From contig CAWGOF010000003.1 of the NCBI GenBank assembly GCA_963824225.1, positions 3,482,556-3,546,555 on the forward strand: a stretch of DNA of 64,000 nucleotides, given 5' to 3'. The DNA is from CAWGOF01 sp963824225 (GTDB taxonomy: Bacteria; Acidobacteriota; Polarisedimenticolia; Polarisedimenticolales; Polarisedimenticolaceae). Made by a program: the position numbers and the translations under genes. Shown here piece by piece: positions 32,750 through 41,338 of the stretch. The notes beneath the pieces were generated by a model, which ran no database searches, was not told where the DNA came from, and worked only from the letters and a program-made list of their open reading frames with translations. Within the stretch, counting starts at the first letter, position 1, and each line of letters opens with the position of its first letter.

Positions 32750-34419
32750 GCCGCGGGTTGGGTCGGGTCGTCGGCGCCGCGCTCGCGCTGCTCGCCGCGA
32801 TCGGTTGCTCGTCGCCCGCACCGCCCGAGAACGTTACGGAGCAGGGTTCCTCGATGGACAAGCGTCTGGCCCAGTACACCGCGTTCCGCCTGACGACCGA
32901 CCTGACCGCGCTCTCGGACAGCGAGCGCAAGATGCTGCCGCTCCTGATCGACGCGGCGCGCGCGATGGATGCCGCGTTCTGGCGTCAGGCGTACGGCGAT
33001 CCGGAAGCGCTCCTCGCGTCGATCGACGATCCGCCGACGCGGCGCTACGCCGAGATCAACTACGGACCGTGGGATCGCCTGGCGGCGGACGAGCCGTTCG
33101 TCCCGGGCGTGGGACCGAAGCCCGCGGGCGCGAACCTGTACCCCGACGATGCGACGAAGGACGAGGTCGTCGCCGCCGCGGCCGAATCGCCCGCTCGCGA
33201 GCGCGAGCTGAAGAGCGAGTACACGATCGTCGAGCGCGACGCTGCGCGGCGGCTCGTCGGTGTCCCGTACAGCCAAGCATTCAAGGACGAGATCGGCGTC
33301 GCGGCGGCAAAGCTGCGCGAGGCCGCGGCACTCGCCGAAGATCCCGGGCTGCGGCGTTACCTCGAGCTGCGCGCGCGGGCTCTCGAGACCGACGAGTACC
33401 GCGAGAGCGACCTGGCGTGGCTCGACATGAAGGACAACCGCCTGGACATCGTGATCGGTCCGATCGAGACGTACGAGGACCAGCTGCTCGGGGCCAAGGC
33501 CGCGTTCGAGGCGTTCGTCCTGGTGAAGGACAAGGCGTGGAGCGCGCGCCTGGCCGGCTACGCCGCGCTCCTGCCCGGGCTGCAGCGCGGACTTCCGGTG
33601 CCCGAAGCCTACAAGCGCGAGACCCCCGGGACCGACTCGGACCTCAACGCGTACGACGCCGTGTACTTCGCCGGTGACTGCAACGCCGGATCGAAGACGA
33701 TCGCCATCAATCTGCCGAACGACGAGCAGGTCCAGCTGCAGAAGGGCACGCGCCGGCTGCAGCTCAAGAACGCGATGCGGGCCAAGTACGACGCGATCCT
33801 CGTGCCGCTCTCCGAGCGGCTGATCGCCGAGGACCAGCGGCGGCACGTGACGTTCGACGCGTTCTTCGCCACGACGATGTTCCACGAGGTGGCCCACGGC
33901 CTGGGGATCAAGAACACGATCAACGGGCGGGGCACCGTGCGCGAGGCGCTGGGGGAGCAGTTCGCGGCCCTCGAGGAGGGCAAGGCCGACATCCTGGGCC
34001 TCGACATGGTGGCCAAGCTCCACGCGCAGGGGAAGCTCGAGGGCGGGTCGATCGAGGACTACTACGTCACGTTCCTCGCCGGGATCTTCCGCTCGGTCCG
34101 GTTCGGCGCGGCGAGCGCGCACGGCCGGGCGAACATGGTGCGGTTCCACTTCTTCGAGCGTGAGGGGGCGTTCGAGCGCGACGCGGCGAGCGGCACGTAC
34201 CGCGCGGACTTCGAGCGCATGCCGAAGGCCATCGCCGCGCTGTCGGAGAAGATCCTGCGCCTGCAGGGCGACGGCGATCTCGAGGGCGCGAAGGCGCTGG
34301 CGAGCGAGATGGGCTCGATCGGGCCGACGCTCGAGGCCGACCTCGAGCGGCTCGGTGCGGTGGGGATCCCCGTCGACGTCGTGTTCGAGCAGGGCGTGGA
34401 CGTGCTCGGGCTGCGCTAG
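32746..34419 (+). CDS. M49-like (dipeptidyl-peptidase III family) zinc peptidase lipoprotein
   Basis: 557 aa lipoprotein (signal GRVVGAALALLAAIGC, lipid on the Cys of AIGC-SS). The catalytic region matches the dipeptidyl-peptidase III family: FHEVAHGLG with His380, Glu381 and His384, then EEGKADILGLDMV at 410-422 in place of the EECRAE motif, which supplies the third metal ligand. Classic M49 enzymes have HELLGH; here the motif is the shorter HEVAH. Located on the periplasmic side, it would release dipeptides or cut short peptides. Start overlaps the selenoprotein stop, so the two are made together; perhaps the redox protein services this peptidase or its substrates (inference). Confidence 0.8.
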   Translation: MSRGLGRVVGAALALLAAIGCSSPAPPENVTEQGSSMDKRLAQYTAFRLTTDLTALSDSERKMLPLLIDAARAMDAAFWRQAYGDPEALLASIDDPPTRRYAEINYGPWDRLAADEPFVPGVGPKPAGANLYPDDATKDEVVAAAAESPARERELKSEYTIVERDAARRLVGVPYSQAFKDEIGVAAAKLREAAALAEDPGLRRYLELRARALETDEYRESDLAWLDMKDNRLDIVIGPIETYEDQLLGAKAAFEAFVLVKDKAWSARLAGYAALLPGLQRGLPVPEAYKRETPGTDSDLNAYDAVYFAGDCNAGSKTIAINLPNDEQVQLQKGTRRLQLKNAMRAKYDAILVPLSERLIAEDQRRHVTFDAFFATTMFHEVAHGLGIKNTINGRGTVREALGEQFAALEEGKADILGLDMVAKLHAQGKLEGGSIEDYYVTFLAGIFRSVRFGAASAHGRANMVRFHFFEREGAFERDAASGTYRADFERMPKAIAALSEKILRLQGDGDLEGAKALASEMGSIGPTLEADLERLGAVGIPVDVVFEQGVDVLGLR

Positions 34420-35192
34420 CTCGAAGGCAGGTACAGGCTCCGGGCGGTCAGCACGCGATGATCGAGACCCGCGGCCCGGTCGAGCGTCCGTAGCGGCTCG
34501 GGCAGCTCGACCGGAAAGCGCCACGTGTCGGCCCGACCGCGGGCGCGAGCGAACGCAAGGACCCACTCGTCCCACCACGGGGCGACGGACCGCGCGATCG
34601 GCTCGACGACGAGCACCCGCGCGCCGCGGCCGGCGGCGCCGAGCACACGGTCGCGCAAGCGCTCGCGCTCCTCGGCCCGCAGCTCGTTGACGGTCCAACC
34701 GAGGACGAGCGCAGCGCCGCGGCCGGGCAAGCGCTCGGTCACGAGCGATCCGCGACGCGCCCGTCCCGCGAGCCCGAGGTCGTGCCAGCTGGCCCGGCTC
34801 TCGCGGACGGCCCACGCGCTCTCGTCCACGCCGCGGATCGGCGGGGCCGCTCCGCGCGCGGCGAGGGCCCACGCGGCGCCGGCGGCCCCGGTTCCGCAGC
34901 CCAGGTCGACGATCTCCCGCGGCGCGGGCCGCGCGGCGTCGAGCGCGTCGACGATGCGCAGGAGCGTCAGCAGGTGCAGCGGCCCGTAGAACAGGGCGTA
35001 CGCCGCGCGCTTGCCGGCGCTCGAGAACGGGGCGCCGCGCGCCAGCTCGCCGCCTGCGCCTCGGCGCTCGACGTACCAGCCCGAGAGTGCCTGGAGCGCC
35101 CGGCGGACCTCGGGCAACGTCCGGTCGGCGAGATGCCTCTCGCCTGCGGCCGCGAGCCACGCCGCGATCGCGTCCTCGGCCCGCGTCTCCAC
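34416..35192 (-). CDS. SAM-dependent methyltransferase
   Basis: 258 aa with a Rossmann methyltransferase core: REIVDLGCGTGAAGAAWALA (motif I, GxGxG), RGVDESAWAVRE (motif II), VLGWTVNELRAEERERL and ARVLVVEPIA. The N-terminal helix-rich part includes a helical bundle region with YALFYGPLHLLTLLRI. The GTG at 35190-35192 is chosen because the frame has no ATG. It resembles rRNA (Rsm22-like) or small-molecule methyltransferases; target unknown. Ends by overlapping the M49-like gene stop by four bases, tail to tail. Confidence 0.75.
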   Translation of the reverse strand: METRAEDAIAAWLAAAGERHLADRTLPEVRRALQALSGWYVERRGAGGELARGAPFSSAGKRAAYALFYGPLHLLTLLRIVDALDAARPAPREIVDLGCGTGAAGAAWALAARGAAPPIRGVDESAWAVRESRASWHDLGLAGRARRGSLVTERLPGRGAALVLGWTVNELRAEERERLRDRVLGAAGRGARVLVVEPIARSVAPWWDEWVLAFARARGRADTWRFPVELPEPLRTLDRAAGLDHRVLTARSLYLPSS

Positions 35193-35217
35193 GGGCGCAT
35201 GGTAGATGAGCGGGGGG

Positions 35218-35421
35218 TCAGCTGGCCTGGGCGCGGTAGAACTTGATGACGGCGCGGCCCTCATCTTCGAGCTCGTAGCCCAGCTTGCGCGCCTTGGTCA
35301 CGGCGGTCGAGCGCGCCGGCGACCAGGCGACCCCCTGGCCGGTCGAGGTGTCCTCGACTTCGAACCAGATCTGCCGGTCCCCGCCTCGGTAGCAGTAGAC
35401 TTTGTACAGGACCGCGTGCAT
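35218..35421 (-). CDS. Small conserved protein, 67 aa
   Basis: Starts MHAVLYKVYCYRGGDRQIWFEV and ends GRAVIKFYRAQAS. The pattern of beta strands with YKVYC and AVIKFYR and a helix AVTKARKLGYEL suggests a compact alpha/beta domain, perhaps dsRBD- or ferredoxin-like. ATG at 35419-35421 with GAGA upstream. No family named with confidence. It lies 25 bases before the methyltransferase start, same direction. Confidence 0.6.
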   Translation of the reverse strand: MHAVLYKVYCYRGGDRQIWFEVEDTSTGQGVAWSPARSTAVTKARKLGYELEDEGRAVIKFYRAQAS

Positions 35422-35597
35422 CTGCGTCTCTCCCGTCGTCGTGTCCGCCATTGAGTTACGCAGAGGCGCGGAGTGCAGCAAGCGCTTTTCTCGTGCTTGT
35501 CTCGCGCGGCCACCGCGCGCCGCGCCGCGTTTTCCGGATCCGCGTGCCGATCCCGCTGCCGAACCCGGAAAAGCCGGACGTCGCGTAGACTGGGGAC

Positions 35598-36848
35598 GTG
35601 TTTGCGATCGCATGCGCCGCCGCTCTGCTGGCCGCGGACGCGCCACCCCCCGGTCCGGCCGAGACGCAGCCCGATCTCGATCCGGCCACGCTCGCCCGAA
35701 CGGTCCAGGCGGTCGTGACCGAGCTGCGGGGGCTCGCGTTCGAGCGCGACGTACCGGTGCGGGTGATCGGCGACGACGCGGCGAGCCGGTATCTGACCGA
35801 TCGGATCCAGGCGTTCCACTCGGCCGAGGAGATCGACCGCACCGAGCTGGCCCTGCAGACGATCGGCCTCCTGCCACCCCGGTTCGACGTGATGGACGCG
35901 TTCGTCGACGTGATGCGCAAGCAGGCCGCCGGGTACTACGACCCGACCACGGGGGCGTTCTACCTGCTCGATGACGTTCCCGCCGCATCGGCCCGCGTCG
36001 TGATGGCGCACGAGCTGACGCACGCCCTCGAGGACCAGCATTTCGATCTCGACGCCCGTCTGCGCGAGGTGCTGGACGACGACGACAAGCTGCTCGCGCG
36101 CGCGGCGATCCACGAGGGCAGCGCGACGCTGCTGATGATGGCGTACCTGGTGCGCGCGATCGCCACGGGCACGATCGACGCCGAAGCCCTGGCGTCGTTT
36201 CAGGAGATGTCCCAGACGGCATCGCTCCGAGACATGCCCCCCGCGCTGCAGCGCGAGATCGTCGCCCCCTACCTCCTGGGTGCGGCGTTCCTGGCTCGCG
36301 GCGACCTGCTCCGGGCGGCGGGTGAGTTCCCGGCCGCCGACGTCGACCAGGCGTATCGCGACCCTCCGGCGTCGAGCGAGCAGATCCTGCATCCGGGAAA
36401 GTACTGGGGTCCCGAGCCCAAGGACCCGCCGCGCTCCGTCCCGCCGACGGACGCCGGGACGGCGCTCGGCCCGGGCTTCGAGCGCACGGCGACGGGCGTG
36501 ATGGGCGAGCTGGGGCTCGGTCCGCTCGTCGGGGCGCCCACACCGACCGACCTACGGGACCTCCAGGCCCAGGACGCGTCGCGCTGGACCAACGCTTGGG
36601 CCGCGGGCTGGGGCGGCGACCGGTGGGAGCTGTGGCAGGACGGTGACACCGCGGTCGTGGTGCTCTCGACGGTGTGGGACACGACGCGCGACGCCGAGGA
36701 GTTCCTCTCCGGACTGCGCACGCACGGCGATCTGCACGCGCACGTCGAGCTGCACGCGCGGCGTGAGGCGGATCGGGTGGCCGTCGTCGCCGGTGTCGGG
36801 CGGCGCCGGGCGCAGAAGGTGCTCGCGAGCGTGCTCGCCCGACGGTAA
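35598..36848 (+). CDS. Exported zinc metallopeptidase-like protein (HELTH motif)
   Basis: 416 aa with a short signal (MFAIACAAALLAADAPPPG) from the GTG at 35598. The catalytic zinc motif is HELTHALEDQHFDL at about residues 138-151 (HExxH), with a possible third ligand in HEGSATLLMMAYLVR (Glu ~175). This arrangement, a HExxHxxxDQ helix followed by an EG-rich helix, occurs in families of exported proteins of unknown substrate. The C-terminal 120 residues (WTNAWAAGWGGDRWELWQDGDTAVVVLS) form a beta-rich domain. Stands alone with its own promoter region of 176 bases. Confidence 0.75.
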   Translation: MFAIACAAALLAADAPPPGPAETQPDLDPATLARTVQAVVTELRGLAFERDVPVRVIGDDAASRYLTDRIQAFHSAEEIDRTELALQTIGLLPPRFDVMDAFVDVMRKQAAGYYDPTTGAFYLLDDVPAASARVVMAHELTHALEDQHFDLDARLREVLDDDDKLLARAAIHEGSATLLMMAYLVRAIATGTIDAEALASFQEMSQTASLRDMPPALQREIVAPYLLGAAFLARGDLLRAAGEFPAADVDQAYRDPPASSEQILHPGKYWGPEPKDPPRSVPPTDAGTALGPGFERTATGVMGELGLGPLVGAPTPTDLRDLQAQDASRWTNAWAAGWGGDRWELWQDGDTAVVVLSTVWDTTRDAEEFLSGLRTHGDLHAHVELHARREADRVAVVAGVGRRRAQKVLASVLARR

Positions 36849-36903
36849 AGTGAGACTACCGGGTCAGGGTCACGATTCGACCGAACCAAGGAGGCCAGGG
36901 ACG

Positions 36904-37512
36904 ATGGCACACGAGCTGCCCCAGCTCCCGTACAAGTTCGACGCGCTCGAACCGCACATCGACGCGAAAACGATGGAGATCCACCACGACAAGCACCACG
37001 CGACGTACGTGGCGAAGCTGAACGACGCGATCAAGGGCCAGAGCGACCTCGAGTCCCGCTCGCTCGTCGAGCTGTTGCGCGATCTGAACACGCTGCCCGA
37101 GGCGATTCGCAACGCGGTGCGCAACCACGGTGGCGGTCACCTGAACCACTCGATGTTCTGGAAGCTCATGAAGGCCGGCGGCGGCGGGGAGCCCTCGGGC
37201 GACCTGGGCGACGCGATCCGCTCGACGTTCGGCTCGTTCCAGGAGTTCCAGACGAAGTTCGGCGACGCCGCGGCCAATCGGTTCGGCTCGGGCTGGGCCT
37301 GGCTCTCGGTCAAGGGCGGCAAGCTCGAGATCGCGTCGACGGCGAACCAGGACAATCCGCTGATGGACGGGGCCAAGCCGGTGCTGGGCCTCGACGTGTG
37401 GGAGCACGCGTACTACCTGAAGTATCAGAACCGGCGGCCCGAGTACATCCAGGCGTGGTGGAACGTAGTCAACTGGGACCAGGCCGCGGAGAACTTCCGC
37501 CAGGCCCGCTAG
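36904..37512 (+). CDS. sodA/sodB-type: Fe/Mn superoxide dismutase
   Basis: 202 aa. Converts superoxide to oxygen and hydrogen peroxide. All four metal ligands stand in family motifs: EIHHDKHHATYV (His near 27), GGGHLNHSMFW (His near 82), and GLDVWEHAYYLKYQNRR (Asp and His near 164 and 168). No signal peptide, so cytoplasmic. ATG at 36904 follows AAGGAGG. Fe versus Mn use cannot be told by eye; GGGHLNHSMFW suits Mn/cambialistic forms. Tail-to-tail overlap with the symporter stop at 37509-37512. Confidence 0.96.
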   Translation: MAHELPQLPYKFDALEPHIDAKTMEIHHDKHHATYVAKLNDAIKGQSDLESRSLVELLRDLNTLPEAIRNAVRNHGGGHLNHSMFWKLMKAGGGGEPSGDLGDAIRSTFGSFQEFQTKFGDAAANRFGSGWAWLSVKGGKLEIASTANQDNPLMDGAKPVLGLDVWEHAYYLKYQNRRPEYIQAWWNVVNWDQAAENFRQAR

Positions 37513-38843
37513 TCGGGGGCCGCTTCGCTCCACAGGTGCGTGTTCGTCTCGCTGACGAGCACGCGCCCCAGGGCGAGGAGCGAGATCAGGTTCGGCACGG
37601 CCATCAGGCCGTTGGCGATGTCGGCGAACGACCAGACGGCGCCGAGCGACGTGACCGATCCGACCATCACCGCCACGACCCACAGGAAGCGGTACGGCCG
37701 GATCACCACGGCGCCGAACAGGTACTCGGCCGCCTTCTCGCCGTAGTACGACCAGCCCAGGATCGTCGAGAACACGAACGTCAGGAGCCCGAGCGTCAGC
37801 ACGATCGGGCCGACGACGTGCATGTCGGCGAATGCCGCGCGGGTCAGCGCCGCGCCCCCGACGCCGTCGACCCAGTGGCCCGAGTTGACCACCACGAGGC
37901 CGGTCATCAGGCACACCACGACCGTGTCCCAGAACGTCCCGGTCGACGAGACCAGCGCTTGCCGCACGGGGTTCTTGGTCTGGGCCGCGGCGGCGACGAT
38001 CGGGGCGCTCCCCAGGCCCGACTCGTTCGAGAACAGGCCGCGGGCGATCCCGTAGCGCATCGCCTCGCGCACGCCTGCGCCGAGGAACCCGCCGACCGCC
38101 GCCTGGCCGTCGAACGCCGAGACGACGATCAGCCGGATCGTCTCGGGGAGCCGCGCGTAGCCGGCGACGAGCAGGATCGCGCAGCCGACGACGTACGTGA
38201 TCGCCATGAACGGGACGAGGCCCTCGCACACGCGGGCGATCGAGCGGATCCCGCCGAGGATCACGACCGCGGTCAGCGCGGTCATGATCGCGCCCGAGAT
38301 CCACGGGCTGATGCCGAACGTCTCGCGCACCATCGTCGAGATCGAGTTGGCCTGGACCATGTTGCCGATCCCGAACGCCGCGACCGCGGTCAGCGCGGCG
38401 AACACGAGGCCGAGCCAGCGCATACCGAGCCCGCGCTCGAGCACGTACATCGGTCCGCCGGCCATCGCTCCGGACGGGGTGCGGATGCGGTACTTGACCG
38501 ACAGCAGCGCCTCGGCGTATTTCGTCGCGATGCCGAACACGCCGGTGAGCCACATCCACAGCACGGCGCCAGGCCCGCCGGCGGCCACCGCGGTCGACAC
38601 GCCGACGATGTTGCCCGTCCCGATCGTCGCCGCGAGCGCCGTCGTCAGGGCGCCGAAGTGGCTGACGTCCCCCTCGCCTTCCTGGCTGCGCTGGAACGAC
38701 AGGCGGATCGCCTTGCCCAGATAGCGCTGGATCAGCCGCAGCCGGAACGTCAAGTAGACGTGGGTCCCGAACAGCAGGATCAGGAGCGGCGGCCCCCAGA
38801 CCACGTCGCTGATCCGGGACAGGATCTGCTCGAGCTGCTCCAT
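37509..38843 (-). CDS. Sodium:alanine symporter (AGCS family)
   Basis: 444 aa, about eleven transmembrane helices. Takes up alanine or glycine with sodium. Family signatures: TTALAATIGTGNIVGVSTAVAAGGPGAVLWMW and GGPMYVLERGLG, IARGLFSNESGLGSAPIVAAAA, and GWSYYGEKAAEYLFG. ATG at 38841-38843; the N-terminus begins just before the first helix. Overlaps the superoxide dismutase gene tail to tail. Divergent from the NatA-type ABC gene with only about 80 bases between. Confidence 0.95.
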   Translation of the reverse strand: MEQLEQILSRISDVVWGPPLLILLFGTHVYLTFRLRLIQRYLGKAIRLSFQRSQEGEGDVSHFGALTTALAATIGTGNIVGVSTAVAAGGPGAVLWMWLTGVFGIATKYAEALLSVKYRIRTPSGAMAGGPMYVLERGLGMRWLGLVFAALTAVAAFGIGNMVQANSISTMVRETFGISPWISGAIMTALTAVVILGGIRSIARVCEGLVPFMAITYVVGCAILLVAGYARLPETIRLIVVSAFDGQAAVGGFLGAGVREAMRYGIARGLFSNESGLGSAPIVAAAAQTKNPVRQALVSSTGTFWDTVVVCLMTGLVVVNSGHWVDGVGGAALTRAAFADMHVVGPIVLTLGLLTFVFSTILGWSYYGEKAAEYLFGAVVIRPYRFLWVVAVMVGSVTSLGAVWSFADIANGLMAVPNLISLLALGRVLVSETNTHLWSEAAPD

Positions 38844-38924
38844 GGCGCCGGAAAACCTCGGTCCCCCGGCGTCCGTAGTCAACCGGGCGGGCGTGGCATA
38901 ATGCCGGTCCGCACGGAGTCTCTC

Positions 38925-39896
38925 ATGCCCCACGCGATCGTGCTCGAGAAAGTCACCCGCTCGTTCGGCTCGTTCGTCGCCGTTAAGGACCTCGACCTCG
39001 TGATCCCGCGTGGCGGGCTGTACGGGTTCATCGGTCCGAACGGCGCGGGCAAGACGACGACGATCCGGATGATCATGTCGATCCTGTTCCCCGACTCCGG
39101 GCGCGTCGAGGTCCTGGGCCACGGCTCGGCCCTCGAGGCCAAGGACCAGATCGGCTACCTGCCCGAGGAGCGCGGCGTGTACAAGAAGATGCGCGTCGGC
39201 GCGTTCTTGAACTACATCGCACGCCTGAAGGGCCAGGATGGCGCGAACCTCGGACGTAAGGTCAATGACTGGCTGGCCAAGGTCGAGCTGAAGGACGTCG
39301 CCGGCAAGCGCTGCGAGGAGCTGTCGAAGGGCATGCAGCAGAAGGTCCAGTTCATCGCCGCCGTGATCCACGAGCCCGAGCTACTGATCCTCGACGAGCC
39401 GTTCAGCGGGCTCGACCCGGTGAACATGCGGCTCCTGCGCGAGCTGATCCTCGAGCAGCACAAGCGCGGGGCGACGATCATCTTCTCGACGCACGTGATG
39501 TCCCAGGCCGAGCAGATCTGCGACCAGGTGGTGATGATCCACAAGGGGCTGAAGCGCCTCGACGACACGGTGCGCGGGATCCGCGCGCGGTTCGATCCGC
39601 GGACGATCCTGTTCGAGCCGCTCGATCCCGCGGCATCGCTCGCGCCGATCGAGGCGCTGCCGGCGGTGGGGGCTGTGGCGCGCGTCGCCGGGGTGTACGA
39701 GATCTCCGTGCACGAGGGGGCGGATCCGGCGCAGGCGATGCAGTCGGTCGCCGCAGCGGTGCCCCCGGCGCGGCTCGAGCTCAGGCGGCCGACGCTCGAG
39801 GACGTGTTCGTCCAGATCGTGACCGAGGAGGAGGGCGAGGCGACGTCGCTGCGCGCGGCGCTGCGCGCCGGTGCCCCGGTCGAGGTGCGAGCATGA
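38925..39896 (+). CDS. ABC transporter ATP-binding protein (NatA-like)
   Basis: 323 aa. Walker A IGPNGAGKTT, signature LSKGMQQK, Walker B LLILDEPFSGLDPV and switch STHVMSQAEQ are all present. The C-terminal domain continues with RFDPRTILFEPLD and RRPTLEDVFVQIV, the DUF4162-like tail of NatA-type ATPases. NatAB systems export sodium; relatives export other compounds. ATG at 38925 has GGAG seven bases upstream; an ATG at 38901 is in frame. Its stop overlaps the permease start (ATGA at 39893). Confidence 0.92.
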   Translation: MPHAIVLEKVTRSFGSFVAVKDLDLVIPRGGLYGFIGPNGAGKTTTIRMIMSILFPDSGRVEVLGHGSALEAKDQIGYLPEERGVYKKMRVGAFLNYIARLKGQDGANLGRKVNDWLAKVELKDVAGKRCEELSKGMQQKVQFIAAVIHEPELLILDEPFSGLDPVNMRLLRELILEQHKRGATIIFSTHVMSQAEQICDQVVMIHKGLKRLDDTVRGIRARFDPRTILFEPLDPAASLAPIEALPAVGAVARVAGVYEISVHEGADPAQAMQSVAAAVPPARLELRRPTLEDVFVQIVTEEEGEATSLRAALRAGAPVEVRA

Positions 39897-41272
39897 ACAA
39901 GACCTGGCACGTCGCGGTGCGCGAGTTCCTGTCCACGGTGACCACGAAGGGGTTCGTCCTCGGCCTGCTCGTGCCTCCGTTGATGATCGGCTTGATGTCG
40001 ATCCTCATGCCGCTTCTGATGAAGAACGATGCGCCGAAGATCGAGGGCGAGGTCGCGGTGGCCGATCCGACGGGCGCGATCGTCCCGCGGCTCGAGGCCT
40101 ATCTCGCGCCCGAGGCGATCGTCGGGCGCCGCGAGGCCGCGCGGCAGCGGCTCGTCGAGCAGAACCCGGTGCTCCCCGTGGCCGAGAAGGCCGCCGGACC
40201 GCAGGCCAAGCAGGCGATGGACGCGCTTCTCGGCGAGGTCCCGCTGCTACGCGTCGTGCCCGTGTCGCCCGGCGAGTCGCTCGACACGGCGAAGGACGCC
40301 CTGCGCAAGGGCGAGGTCGCCGACGGTGGGCGGCTCGCGGTGGTTGCAGTCCACCCGGATGCGGTCACGCGCGGGGCCGACGCCCAGGCCTACGGCAGCT
40401 ACGACCTGTTCGTGCGGGCCAAGCTCGACGACCGGATCGAGGACGAGATCCAGGACGGCATGCGCGACACGATCGTCGCCGCGCGGGTCGAGGCCCAGGG
40501 GCTCGACCGCGCGCAGATCGAGTCGCTGACCAAGGTGCCGCGGGTGCGCTCGACGACGGTCACCGCCGGCGGGGAGAAGCAGACGAACCAGGTGCTGAAC
40601 ATGCTCCTGCCCGCGGCGTTCATGGGGCTGCTCCTCGTGTCGGTCATGACCGGCGGCCAGTACCTGCTGACGACGACGATCGAGGAGAAGTCGAGCCGGA
40701 TCGTCGAGGTGTTGCTCTCGGCGGTGTCGCCGATGCAGCTGATGACCGGGAAGATCCTGGGCCAGATGGCGGTCGGGTCGCTGATCCTGATGCTCTATGC
40801 CGGCATGGGGATCGCGGCCCTCGTGTCCTTCGCCGCGCTCGGTGTGCTCGACATGTCGCTGTTGATCTACCTCGGGATCTTCTACGTCCTGGCGTACTTC
40901 CTCATCGCGTCGTTCATGGCCGCGGTCGGCGCGGCGGTCAACGAGATGCGCGAGGCCCAGACCCTGATGACGCCGGCGATCCTGGTGATCATGTTCCCGT
41001 GGCTCCTGTGGTTGCCGATCACGCGCGATCCGAACGGGACGTTCGCCGTGGCCTGCAGCTTCATCCCGCCGATCAACACGTTCGTGATGATGCTGCGGAT
41101 GACGACCACGACGCCTCCGCCGGCGTGGCAGGTGTGGGTGTCGATCGCGATCTCGATCGTCTCGGTCTACGTCGCCCTGCGGCTCGCGGCCAAGATCTTC
41201 CGCATCGGCCTGCTGATGTTCGGCAAGCCGCCGAACTTCGCCACCATGCTCCGCTGGGCCCGCATGGCCTAA
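39893..41272 (+). CDS. ABC transporter permease (NatB-like)
   Basis: 459 aa ABC-2 type membrane subunit: helix near residue 20-42, a long external domain (about 45-235), then five helices in the last 220 residues, with TIEEKSSRIVEVLLSAVSPMQLMTGKILGQ as the coupling segment. The layout and EEKSSRI motif match NatB/YhaP proteins. Coupled to the ATPase gene. A family B palindrome follows seven bases after the stop, likely ending the operon. Confidence 0.92.
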   Translation: MNKTWHVAVREFLSTVTTKGFVLGLLVPPLMIGLMSILMPLLMKNDAPKIEGEVAVADPTGAIVPRLEAYLAPEAIVGRREAARQRLVEQNPVLPVAEKAAGPQAKQAMDALLGEVPLLRVVPVSPGESLDTAKDALRKGEVADGGRLAVVAVHPDAVTRGADAQAYGSYDLFVRAKLDDRIEDEIQDGMRDTIVAARVEAQGLDRAQIESLTKVPRVRSTTVTAGGEKQTNQVLNMLLPAAFMGLLLVSVMTGGQYLLTTTIEEKSSRIVEVLLSAVSPMQLMTGKILGQMAVGSLILMLYAGMGIAALVSFAALGVLDMSLLIYLGIFYVLAYFLIASFMAAVGAAVNEMREAQTLMTPAILVIMFPWLLWLPITRDPNGTFAVACSFIPPINTFVMMLRMTTTTPPPAWQVWVSIAISIVSVYVALRLAAKIFRIGLLMFGKPPNFATMLRWARMA

Positions 41273-41278
41273 CGGCAT

Positions 41279-41338
41279 AACGGGGACACTCTCCGTTTCT
41301 ACCCCATTTGGGGCAGAAACGGTGCCTGTCCCCGTTTT
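41279..41338. repeat. Long palindrome, family B, full copy between convergent genes
   Basis: Inverted repeat starting AACGGGGACACTCTCCGTTT and ending with its complement; the two strands differ at a CTC/TGC step, so arms are slightly imperfect. It lies between the stops of convergent genes (41272 and 41338) and its last base begins the TGA of the metallopeptidase gene. Confidence 0.85.

Noticed and set aside
37398..38924. A long in-frame extension upstream of the NatA-like ABC gene
   Set aside because: The extra 500 codons are antisense to the alanine symporter and their translation is Arg/Asp-rich; the ATG at 38925 has a ribosome site and gives the normal ABC length.
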